The notes under the pieces were generated by a model, which had not been told where the DNA came from, made no database searches, and was given only the letters and a program-made list of their open reading frames with translations. Below are positions 1 to 7,779 of a stretch of 33,528 nucleotides of DNA, piece after piece. The DNA comes from Verrucomicrobiales bacterium. GTDB lineage: Bacteria > Verrucomicrobiota > Verrucomicrobiia > Verrucomicrobiales > DEV007. The DNA is taken from NCBI GenBank assembly GCA_028281705.1, contig JANQJH010000494.1, positions 1 to 33,528 of the forward strand. Reading direction: 5' to 3'. Within the stretch, counting starts at the first letter, position 1, and every line of letters starts with the position of its first letter. Position numbers and translations under genes: made by a program.

Positions 1-2496
1 TGCAGGGGCCCAGGTCGCGGGCCCTTCGTCCCGGGACGATCGTAGCGCCGCCGCAGAAGGACGCACCTTCGCCACAGCCGCCTTCCCCGTTCCCTGGACC
101 AGGTGAAATCGCGCTCCGGGCGAGACGCCGGTAAAGCGCTCCACGGACCCGCCAGCCCAGAACACCCGGACTCGCTCGACTTTCGCCGCCGGTGATCCAA
201 GGCCGAAGTGGAGCCACTTGCTCGACTGAGCGAGGTAGCCCTCGCCGGCCTTCAGGGTGCGCAACAACCGCCGTCCATCGTCCAACATCACCTCGACACG
301 ACTCCCGATCCCATCGCGATTCGATCGCGTCCCGCGAAGCTTGAGCGCCAACCATCCCTTTTCCGTGGGCAAATCATTCCGCACGAACCGCAGCATGGGC
401 GCCGTGCGATTGCTGATCCAAAAATCGAGATCCCCGTCGTGATCCCAATCCACCAACGCCGGTGAGCGCGCGTCATCGTCAAAATCCAATCCGAGAGCCG
501 CACTCGCGGTGACGAAACGGCGAGACACCGACCCATCCCCCAGCTTCAGCGGCACGTTGAGAAAGGCGCAGTTGCGTTCATGCCCGCTGAGGGAAACGCC
601 TTCATCAATGAGATCGTCAAGCTCTTCCAGCCCCTGACGGAACGGGCTTTCGTGATCCTCGACCTCCCCGGTGCTCCCATCGAGCGGCGATGACGGCACG
701 ACCTGCCGCCAGTAAAAACTTCACAAGTCATCCGGCACCTCGCCCGTGACGTATCCGTTGGCCACGACCAAGTCCTCCCAGCCGTCATTGTTCAAGTCGG
801 CAAAGACCGATCCCCAACTCCAACGCCCGACCGTCACGCCCGTCATCACACTCACATCACGAAAACTCCGGCCGCTTCCCAAATTGCGGAAGAGACTATT
901 GCCCCGCGCCATGTGCTGAAAACGCTGCAAGAGCTCGGGGGCGAGACCCGGCCGAAACTGCGGTTGCCGGGTCACGCGGCTCCCTGCGGCGGAAAACATG
1001 TTCCCCGCGTAGAGATCCGTTAGGCCGTCCCCATCGTAATCCCCCGAGGAGGCCGACATGCCAAAGCCGCCGTCATCGATCCCCGCCGCCCCCGCGATGT
1101 CCTTAAAGATACCTCTCTCATTGATGTAGAGATTCTTCAGCCCAAAGTCGTTGGCGACGAACAAGTCCTGATCACCGTCGTGATCCACGTCATCCCAGAC
1201 CGCGGCCAAGCTGAACCGGCGGTTGTTCTGACTATCCAAACCGCTGGCCACCGTGGCATCGGAAAAGTTCAACCAGTTGGCCGCGTTCTTCGCCGGGCCC
1301 TCGTTGCGGATGAGAAAATTCCTGCCGCCGTTGTTCGCATCGAAATAGGGCACGGGCACGGCCAAGCCGGCGCCTTCTTCTTTCTTGGCGAAGTAACGGC
1401 AGACATAGAGATCGAGATCCCCGTCATTGTCATAATCCGCCGCGCTCACGCCAAAGGCATTGCGCACCGTGGGATACCGCACCTTCGCTTCAAATCGCCC
1501 ACTGCCATCGTTGCGAAAAGCCAACAAACCGGTATCGGCGGCGAGCACGAGATCCTGATCGCCGTCGTTGTCCAAATCGACGAAGAGCGCCGAACGCGTC
1601 AGATCCAAAAAATCCACCCCGGCATCCGCCGCCACATCACTGGCCGTGCCATCCGGCTGTTGCACGAAGAGCCGGTTGGGCAAGCCGCCGTTCTGACATA
1701 CGTAGACATCATCCAGGCCGTCGCCGTTCACGTCGCCGATGGCCAATCCGTGATGCCCGAACTTGAAGAAGCGGTTGAAGAGTTCGATGCGTTGCCGCCA
1801 ATAGGTGTTGCCAAATCGAAGCTGATCACGATAGGCGGGCGACTGACCAATGACCGCCAGGGTGGCGTCTTGAAAAGCCCGTTTCCCCGATGCCGATTTG
1901 GCCAGCACTTCTTCAAAATCCTCCAGGGCAATCGAGCGGATTCGCGGAAGCGTCTCCTCTTCCTCGCCGTTCCATTGCCAAGTGATGCGCCAAGTCGCAT
2001 TCTGCTCGAGATAGCCAGACTCCGCCGGCCCGGCAAAGGTGACTAACTGACGCGTGACGGGAGACTCGGGCGAAGCCGCAAGATCGACCTCAATCACCTT
2101 GAACTTCACGAGATCCAGAGGACCGGTGAACGGTTCAAAGAGCCGCTTCCACACATCGCCGGGCGCTGCCGCCGTCGACTCCACCGGCTTCATCCGAGTG
2201 ACGCAGAAGCCGCCATCGTCCAGAACGACGGACACCGGAGGGCGCAAGACCCCCACCGTTGGTTGGGCGACCGTGAAACCTTCCGCGCCGCTCGCCGGCT
2301 TCCCCTTCTTGAGCAAACTTCCCCATTCCCCCAGCTGGGCCGTGACCGTGGCGCTGAACGATTCGCTACGCCAATCGGCATCCGGCCGGGGCGTAGCATC
2401 CTCACTCCGGAGTATTGACGACAGGAGGAAGAGACCGCCGAAAACAATTCCCATGAAGGCCAAGGCCCTCAAGTGACACCTCAGGAGACCGGCCAT
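1..2496 (-). CDS. Secreted FG-GAP/VCBS-ASPIC (CRTAC1-like) protein, probable selenoprotein with in-frame TGA; C-terminus beyond window
   Basis: The start ATG (2494-2496) is followed by a hydrophobic export or anchor segment (about residues 10-28). Residues 240-590 carry repeated calcium-binding FG-GAP/VCBS motifs such as GDVNGDGLDDVYV, DLDNDGDQDLVLA, DYDNDGDLDLYVC and DYDGDGLTDLYAG, typical of an extracellular beta-propeller. Codon 592 is TGA (721-723). The same frame then stays open for 240 codons to the window edge. It continues with SFYWRQVV, another DWDHDGDLDFWI repeat, and an ASPIC/UnbV domain (GIGSRVEV, KAGEGYLAQSSKWLHFGLG), which is the normal C-terminal partner of these propellers. 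The TGA is therefore inside the gene. A SECIS-like hairpin follows it. TGA is a normal stop elsewhere in the window (glpK, the PQQ-like gene, the RHS gene), so genome-wide code reassignment is unlikely. Alternatives are a recent nonsense mutation or a sequencing error. It lies 62 bp downstream of the DUF1501 gene, probably co-transcribed. The ligand or substrate is unknown. Confidence 0.8.
691..711 (-). promoter_or_regulatory. SECIS-like stem-loop immediately downstream of in-frame UGA
   Basis: On the minus strand, nine bases after the TGA (712-720), TGGCGGCA (704-711) pairs along its full length with TGCCGTCA (691-698), including one G-U pair. It encloses the five-base loop GGTCG. Bacterial SECIS elements, exemplified by E. 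coli fdhF, lie inside the coding region just after UGA and present a GGUC loop to SelB. Here the loop begins 17 nt after the UGA, against about 18 in fdhF by my count. The hairpin overlaps codons for WRQVV, so part of the match could be a coding coincidence. Confidence 0.6.
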
Positions 2497-2558
2497 GCTA
2501 GAAAAGCACGCTGGTAAGTAGGGATGACGTGCCGAAGACGAATCGTTTCTCTCTCTTG

Positions 2559-3998
2559 TTAGGCGAACAGATCCGTGACCGCCTTGGCCTTGACCAGCTC
2601 ACGAGGCTGATTGAGGTGGTTCATCACCACACTCTCCGGGTTGATCCCGAAGGCATGGTACACCGTGGCCAGGAGTTCTCCCGGGTGCACCGGATCCTCC
2701 AGAGGAGCCGAGCCGGTCTTGTCGGATTTCCCGTGCACGTAACCGCGCTTGATCCCGGCCCCGGCGATGCAGGCGGTGTAACAATAGGGCCAGTGATCGC
2801 GCCCATTGGCACTGTTTCCGTTGCCGCTCGTGGAAACCCCTTTCTCCGGGCTGCGCCCAAACTCGCCCACCGCGACGACCAAGGTTTCGTCGAGCATCCC
2901 GCGCTCATCGAGATCTTCGATCAAAGCGGAGAGACCGCCGTCTAACATCGGCGCCGATTGATTCTTCATCCGCTTGGGCAAGTCGACATGGACATCCCAG
3001 GAATGGTTGTCCGAGTTGGCCACCTTGGGCCAAATCACTTCGACGACACGCGTGCCGGCTTCCACCAAGCGACGTGCTAACAAACAACTTTCACCAAAGG
3101 TGTTCTTCCCATAGCGCTCACGCAGGTCGTCCGATTCCTGGTCCAGATTGAACGCTTCCCGGGCGCGGCCGGAGACGATGAGATTCAAGGCGCGATCGTA
3201 GTAGTCGTTCAGATTGTAGTCCTTGACGGCCCTATCAATGATCGGCATCTGCTTGTTGATCGCCGCCCGCAAGGTCGCCCGGCGGCGCAAGCGGACCGAA
3301 AAAATGTCAGGACGAAGCTGCAAGTCATCGATCTTGATCTTGCGCATCTTCGTCATGTCCATGTCGTCACCCTCCGGATAGAGCGTGTAGGGATCAAAAC
3401 CCTTGCCGAGAAAACCGGCGGTCCCTCCCTTGCCCACGACATTGCTTTCCTGCAGCGGCCGCGGGAGCATGACGAAGGGCAGCATGGGCTCCTCCGAAGG
3501 CTTGAGACGCACGATGTTGGAACCAAAGTTAGGAAAATCCTTGGGGCTCGGCGGCTCCAACTGACCCGAGGGGCTGACCTTGTCCGTGGTGTAGCCCGTC
3601 ATCATCTGGTAGATCGCGGCCGTGTGATTGAAGAGCCCGTTCGGCGTGTAGCTCATCGAACGGATCATCGTCATGCGGTCATTGACCTTGGCCAGCTTGG
3701 GCAGGAGTTCGGTGAAATGAGTGCCGGGGATCTTCGTCGGGATGGACTTGAACTCACTGCGGACGTTGTCCGGCACGTTCTCCTTGGGATCCCAGAGATC
3801 GAGATGGCTCGGGCCGCCCTGGAGATAGACGAGGATGACACTCTTGGCCTTCCCCCAACCGGGTCCCCCGCGGTGGGCGATCGCACTCGAGGCCTGGGCC
3901 TGGAGTTGCAGCATGGAGCCCAGGGAAAGCCCCAGCATACCCGCACCACCGACACGAAGCACGTCACGCCTCGTGGGGCCGATGTGGCTGTCACACAT
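2559..3998 (-). CDS. DUF1501 domain protein, Tat-exported
   Basis: A 479-residue protein of the DUF1501 family, abundant in Planctomycetota and Verrucomicrobiota and distantly related to the sulfatase/alkaline phosphatase fold. The N-terminus has a twin-arginine signal ([20 protein letters not shown]), so it is probably exported folded. Family landmarks visible are [19 protein letters not shown] near residue 60, the [13 protein letters not shown] segment, [22 protein letters not shown] and [10 protein letters not shown] chose the ATG at 3998, which puts [12 protein letters not shown] at the start as in relatives, over an in-frame ATG at 4031 that adds 11 residues. It sits just upstream of the FG-GAP/ASPIC gene on the same strand. 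DUF1501 proteins often pair with DUF1549/DUF1553 cytochrome-type proteins; none is visible here. The biochemical function is not established. Confidence 0.9.
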   Translation of the reverse strand: MCDSHIGPTRRDVLRVGGAGMLGLSLGSMLQLQAQASSAIAHRGGPGWGKAKSVILVYLQGGPSHLDLWDPKENVPDNVRSEFKSIPTKIPGTHFTELLPKLAKVNDRMTMIRSMSYTPNGLFNHTAAIYQMMTGYTTDKVSPSGQLEPPSPKDFPNFGSNIVRLKPSEEPMLPFVMLPRPLQESNVVGKGGTAGFLGKGFDPYTLYPEGDDMDMTKMRKIKIDDLQLRPDIFSVRLRRRATLRAAINKQMPIIDRAVKDYNLNDYYDRALNLIVSGRAREAFNLDQESDDLRERYGKNTFGESCLLARRLVEAGTRVVEVIWPKVANSDNHSWDVHVDLPKRMKNQSAPMLDGGLSALIEDLDERGMLDETLVVAVGEFGRSPEKGVSTSGNGNSANGRDHWPYCYTACIAGAGIKRGYVHGKSDKTGSAPLEDPVHPGELLATVYHAFGINPESVVMNHLNQPRELVKAKAVTDLFA

Positions 3999-4134
3999 AT
4001 CTTTTCCAGGTTCGCCAGGGACTCTAAACATGATGATTACAGAGGATTTTCCCTCAGACGATAGTGCCTATCCCGGAGAACGGAAGCGAAATCGGGCTCT
4101 CCCGGCGATCCGGAAAAGGCCGTCTAGCCTAAGC

Positions 4135-4758
4135 CTAGGGCACGATCTGGACCCGCGTCCCCGGCTCCACAGCCGCGTACATCGTCTCGATGGCCGCCGG
4201 CGGGATCCTCACGCAGCCGTTGGACTTGGGAAACCGGTGCACGTAGGCGCTGGCGTGAAGCCCGATCCCATCGTTGGTCAGGCGCATCCAATACGGAAGG
4301 GAGGCCCCGATGTAGCGGTCGTAGGACCCGCGGTAGCGGCGACGGTCCCCCCGGTAGACCTGGCGACCCCGGCGATAGAGTTTCCCAAAAATCGTGGAGC
4401 GCTTGTCCTCGATCTTCTCCACGATGGGAAACGAGCCCACCGGCGTCCGTTTTCCCGCCCTCCCGGTGCAACAAGGCGCATCGAGGGCCACCGCCTCATC
4501 CATCATGAGACGGGCGCGCTGTTCGCTGAGATCGATCCGGATCTCGCTCTCCCCATTCTTCTTCGCCCGAGCCAACAATTTGGCATCCCGAAACGTGTCA
4601 CTCGTCTCCGGATAGTCCGGCCGAGCCAGGAACGCCTTGTATTCGGCCGTGGCCAATCCCTTGCCGGCGACAAATTCCGTCGTGGAACAACTCGTGAAGC
4701 ACAACGAGCCGATCCCCGTGCAGCAGAGAAGGCGTAGGAGTAGAAGAGAGCCCCGCAT
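4135..4758 (-). CDS. L,D-transpeptidase (YkuD) lipoprotein
   Basis: A 207-residue envelope enzyme. The N-terminus is a signal peptide ending in LCFTSCS, an approximate lipobox, so it is likely a lipoprotein. The YkuD catalytic signature is complete: a histidine at about residue 168 ([10 protein letters not shown]) and SNGCVRI with the nucleophilic cysteine at about residue 182. Enzymes of this family form 3-3 peptidoglycan crosslinks or attach proteins to the wall. An arginine/tyrosine-rich insertion ([20 protein letters not shown]) precedes the catalytic region and is unusual; it could contact wall or nucleic acid polyanions, but that is speculation. It is divergent from glpK, with 94 bp between the starts. 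The DUF1501 gene follows about 136 bp downstream on the same strand. Confidence 0.9.
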   Translation of the reverse strand: MRGSLLLLRLLCCTGIGSLCFTSCSTTEFVAGKGLATAEYKAFLARPDYPETSDTFRDAKLLARAKKNGESEIRIDLSEQRARLMMDEAVALDAPCCTGRAGKRTPVGSFPIVEKIEDKRSTIFGKLYRRGRQVYRGDRRRYRGSYDRYIGASLPYWMRLTNDGIGLHASAYVHRFPKSNGCVRIPPAAIETMYAAVEPGTRVQIVP

Positions 4759-4852
4759 CCCTTTTCCTTACGGAATCACACGGAACCTGCAAGTGAAGAT
4801 TCAGATGTCTTGTCTTGGGTGCCCGGCCTCCACTGTGATAGGAATCCTCATC

Positions 4853-6343
4853 ATGGCATTGATCCTATCTCTCGACCAAGGCACGACGAGTTCGCGAGCC
4901 ATCCTCTTTGATCATCGCGGCCTGATCCAGGGCACGGCTCAGGCGGAGTTTACCCAACATTTTCCCCAACCGGGTCTGGTCGAGCACGACGCCATGGAGA
5001 TTTGGGAGACGCAGCTCAAGACCGCCCAAGAGGTCCTGCGCGATACCGGAACCGCCCCCGGGGACATCGCCGCCATCGGCATCACCAATCAACGGGAAAC
5101 CACGGTACTCTGGGACCGCGCCACGGGTGAGCCCATCAGTCGCGCCATCGTCTGGCAGGACCGCCGCACCGCCGAATTCTGCGACTCTCTCAAAGCCGCG
5201 GGCCACGCTCCCGATATCCAAGAACGCACCGGCCTGGTGCTCGACGCCTACTTTTCCGGGTCCAAGGTCCGCTGGCTGCTGGATCACGTTCCCGGGGCCC
5301 GGGAACGCGCAGAGGCCGGCGAACTCTGCTTCGGCACCATCGACAGCTGGCTCATTTTCAAGCTCACCGGTGGTGAACAACACGTGACCGATGTCAGCAA
5401 TGCCAGTCGAACCCTGCTCTACAACATCCGCCAGGGCGCCTGGGACCCCGCCCTCCTCGAGCTGCTCCAAGTGCCTTCCGAAGTTCTTCCCCAGGTCCGC
5501 TCTAGCAGTGAAGTCTACGGCCACACCGAGACGGATCTGCTCGGCAAATCCATTCCCATCGCGGGCATCGGCGGCGATCAGCAGGCCGCCCTTTTCGGCC
5601 AGGCCTGTCACGCCCCGGGCCAGGCGAAGAACACCTACGGCACGGGCTGCTTCATGCTCATGCACACGGGGAACGAACCCTTGCGCTCGGATAACAATCT
5701 CCTCACCACCATCGCCTGGAAAACCGGCGAGCAAATCGAGTATGCCCTCGAGGGGAGCGTCTTCATCGCCGGCGCCACCATCCAATGGCTGCGGGATCAG
5801 TTAGGCTTTGTCAAATCGGCCCCCGAGATCGAAGCCCTGGCCAGCGAAGTGGAGGACAACGGCGGTGTCTATTTGGTCCCCGCCTTCGCCGGGCTCGGCG
5901 CCCCCCACTGGGACCCCTACGCCCGTGGCGCTCTCGTCGGACTGACGCGGGGCTCCAGCAAGGCGCACATCGCACGGGCCGCCCTCGAGGGCATTGCCTA
6001 TCAATCCCGCGATGTCCTCACCGCCATGCAAGCCGACTCCGGCATCCAACTGACCGAACTGCGGGTCGATGGCGGCGCCTCGAAGAACGATCTCCTCATG
6101 CAGTTCCAGGCCGACTTGTTAGACGTTCCCGTGGTGCGCCCCGCCGTCGCCGAAACCACCGCCCTGGGGGCGGCCTACCTCGCCGGCCTCGCCGTCGGCT
6201 TCTGGACCCACCGCGACGAGATCGCGAAAAACTGGCAGGAAGAGAAGCGCTTTCTCCCCAACATGGACGAGGCCACTCGGGAACGCCTGGTCCACGGATG
6301 GAACAAAGCCGTCCAGGCCGCCAGGGGTTGGGCTCAGGAGTGA
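4853..6343 (+). CDS. glpK: Glycerol kinase
   Basis: A 496-residue FGGY-family kinase that phosphorylates glycerol to sn-glycerol 3-phosphate with ATP in the cytoplasm. Family motifs are intact and in order: [16 protein letters not shown] at the N-terminus, [11 protein letters not shown] and [61 protein letters not shown] and [20 protein letters not shown]. Length matches the family. The open frame extends upstream into the divergent transpeptidase gene, but the ATG at 4853 gives the canonical [12 protein letters not shown] start, with AGGA about 8 bases before it. No glpF or glpD is adjacent. The last 75 bp are partly duplicated beyond the toxin-antitoxin pair at 7026-7097. Confidence 0.97.
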   Translation: MALILSLDQGTTSSRAILFDHRGLIQGTAQAEFTQHFPQPGLVEHDAMEIWETQLKTAQEVLRDTGTAPGDIAAIGITNQRETTVLWDRATGEPISRAIVWQDRRTAEFCDSLKAAGHAPDIQERTGLVLDAYFSGSKVRWLLDHVPGARERAEAGELCFGTIDSWLIFKLTGGEQHVTDVSNASRTLLYNIRQGAWDPALLELLQVPSEVLPQVRSSSEVYGHTETDLLGKSIPIAGIGGDQQAALFGQACHAPGQAKNTYGTGCFMLMHTGNEPLRSDNNLLTTIAWKTGEQIEYALEGSVFIAGATIQWLRDQLGFVKSAPEIEALASEVEDNGGVYLVPAFAGLGAPHWDPYARGALVGLTRGSSKAHIARAALEGIAYQSRDVLTAMQADSGIQLTELRVDGGASKNDLLMQFQADLLDVPVVRPAVAETTALGAAYLAGLAVGFWTHRDEIAKNWQEEKRFLPNMDEATRERLVHGWNKAVQAARGWAQE

Positions 6344-6436
6344 GTGGCCGGACGTCAAGCCTGGGCCCGGTGGAGAATAGTGATGGCGCGCAGAACGAAA
6401 GCCTCTACACTACAACAATACGCTACCGTCTGCATC

Positions 6437-6643
6437 ATGATGATCGCCGAAATCGAGAAGATGACCACAGCCGAGCGTCTCGAGACAATGGAGGCGCTTT
6501 GGGACGCTCTGTGCCACGAGGCAAATGAACCGGAATCGCCTGAATGGCATAAGGATGTGCTGGAGGAGAGAGCGCAGAAGATCAACTCAGGTGAGGCCAA
6601 GTTCATCTCGGTGCAAGAAGCCCGTCGGCGACTCCAGGAATGA
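6437..6643 (+). CDS. Type II antitoxin, addiction module (Unstab_antitox) family
   Basis: A 68-residue acidic protein (MMIAEIEKMTTAERLETMEA...) matching the short addiction-module antitoxins usually paired with RelE/ParE toxins: an N-terminal helix with the ERLETMEALWDAL pattern, a central PEWHKDVLEER segment and a C-terminal VQEARRRLQE helix. The start could be either of two adjacent ATGs (6437 or 6440); an upstream extension to 6344 is low-quality sequence. It overlaps the toxin gene by four bases (ATGA, 6640-6643), so the two are translationally coupled. The family normally neutralises the toxin by wrapping it and represses its own promoter. The pair sits between glpK and a second copy of the glpK 3' end. 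Confidence 0.85.
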   Translation: MMIAEIEKMTTAERLETMEALWDALCHEANEPESPEWHKDVLEERAQKINSGEAKFISVQEARRRLQE

Positions 6644-6906
6644 GTGTTTCGGACGTCGTCCTCATGGAAGAAGCCAGCGACGACCTTGAGGCAGGACGTC
6701 GATTCTACGAGCAAAGAGAACCGGGAGTGGGCCTTGACTTCGTAGAATCAGCACTCTCAGACATCGTGTCGCTCCGACTGTATGCGGGTATCCACTCAGT
6801 TTGGCACGGCTACCATCGCATGCTGATCAAGCGATTTCCTTTTGCGGTGTACTATGATATCGTTAGCGATCCTGCGAGAGTGGTGGCCGTTCTCGACATG
6901 AGGTAA
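6640..6906 (+). CDS. RelE/ParE-type toxin, probably truncated at C-terminus
   Basis: An 88-residue RelE/ParE superfamily protein. Visible features are an N-terminal helical hairpin (EEASDDLEAGRRFYEQREPGVGLDF), then strands with HRMLIKRFPFAVYYDIV and RVVAVLDMR, the family's core sheet. The usual C-terminal tail after VLDxR is RxNP or RRDP plus a short helix. Here TAA (6904-6906) follows the arginine, and the same frame then reads NPTSIRSLLSKRS before another stop at 6946-6948. That tail is what the family predicts, so the TAA probably arose from CAA (Gln). Relatives act as mRNA interferases or gyrase poisons; which applies here cannot be told. The toxin may be weakened or inactive. Confidence 0.8.
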   Translation: MSVSDVVLMEEASDDLEAGRRFYEQREPGVGLDFVESALSDIVSLRLYAGIHSVWHGYHRMLIKRFPFAVYYDIVSDPARVVAVLDMR

Positions 6907-7025
6907 AACCCAACGAGTATTCGATCATTACTCTCGAAACGAAGCTAACAACCGGTTCTGCCAACGTGTATCTCCTATAGCAATGCCTAAACTTGATGAG
7001 CTGACTGTCCTTGCGACGTTTGAAC

Positions 7026-7097
7026 GAGGCCACGCGAGAAAGCCTGGTCCTTCGTCGGAACAAAGCCGTCCAGGCCGCCAAGGGTTGGGCTCAGTGA
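7026..7097 (+). pseudogene. glpK 3'-end remnant (second copy)
   Basis: These 72 bases encode, in frame and ending in TGA, a 23-residue tail (EATRESLVLRRNKAVQAAKG...) nearly the same as the end of glpK (6269-6343). By eye about 63 of 72 positions agree, including 24 consecutive identical bases around the KAVQAA codons. Nothing upstream of 7026 resembles glpK, so this is a fragment. It lies just beyond the toxin-antitoxin pair, as if that module had been placed between two copies of the glpK end. Confidence 0.85.
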
Positions 7098-7122
7098 TCG
7101 ATTGACTGCCTGTTTGTTTACC

Positions 7123-7362
7123 ATGGACCTCCTGGAAATCAAAAGCGTGGAGATGGACGGCGCGCTCCTCTATTTTCGGAACGGCATGCACGGTCTCGTG
7201 CGCCAGAAAGAACAGCCCATCACCGCCGAATGGGTCGTGGGCGACCGCCTCAAACTCACCGAAGCTGAGTCCCCCGTCTTCCGCCTCGTCTCCCAGGATA
7301 CCGGAGAAACGGCCTACATTCTCCTCTACGATAACAATGAGCAGATTCTCACCCTCCCCTAA
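7123..7362 (+). CDS. Small protein of unknown function
   Basis: 79 residues from the ATG at 7123; an alternative TTG at 7102 adds seven. I do not recognise a family. Its alternating pattern of charged and hydrophobic residues (LLEIKSVEMDGALLYFRNG, ITAEWVVGDRLKLTEAES, AYILLYDNNEQILTLP) suggests an all-beta fold of about seven strands, soluble, with no signal peptide, no membrane segment and no cysteines. Codon use fits the GC-rich neighbours. It stands alone between the glpK remnant and the repeat-filled gap, so context gives no functional hint. Confidence 0.6.
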   Translation: MDLLEIKSVEMDGALLYFRNGMHGLVRQKEQPITAEWVVGDRLKLTEAESPVFRLVSQDTGETAYILLYDNNEQILTLP

Positions 7363-7433
7363 CTGCATTGGGTCGAGTTGATTGCAGACGAATGTGATGC
7401 GCCGACACAGCGCTAGAACTCCATCACCAGTTT

Positions 7434-7706
7434 GGCAAAATGATTTTGGGCAAAACGATTGATCCCAGATCTCCCAATTCTCAATTTCCTTAGCCGAGAG
7501 GCCTGCTCCTCACACGGCACTCACGGCAACGAGGCGCTTGCCCTACAAGTCCCCAAGTATTCTCGATGGTGTTGTAGGGCGGCTGCCACCCTTTTCGGAC
7601 AACACCTAGCCAGATGAAGCAGGATCCCAAGCCTGCCACCGCATCTCCCTTCAGCCCGACCACACTCTCAATCACCCCAAATCATTTTGCCCCCAATCAT
7701 TTTGCC
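7434..7706. repeat. Inverted-repeat-bounded noncoding element (MITE/REP-like)
   Basis: The gap 7363-7779 holds no gene. GGCAAAATGATT...GGCAAAACGATT at 7434-7460 matches the reverse complement of 7679-7706 at all but a few positions, and each arm is itself a tandem of two GGCAAAA-GATT units. Between the arms lies a hairpin pairing GCCCTACAA (7540-7548) with TTGTAGGGC (7572-7580), overlapping a second possible hairpin GGCAA/TTGCC (7525-7529/7538-7542). The layout is that of a small non-autonomous mobile element or a REP-type dispersed repeat; copy number is unknown. Confidence 0.6.
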
Positions 7707-7779
7707 GGAGCTTCCCCACGCACATACGCCCTGCTAGCGCAAACCATTGCACGCCGGTCAATCGGGTCTACGGTTCCCC

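Noticed and set aside
721-723. Genome-wide reassignment of TGA to an amino acid
   Set aside because: Several intact genes here (glpK, the PQQ-like gene, the RHS gene) end in TGA at the expected family lengths.
4637-4852. N-terminal extension of glycerol kinase
   Set aside because: Overlaps the divergent L,D-transpeptidase gene, and the canonical kinase start is at 4853.
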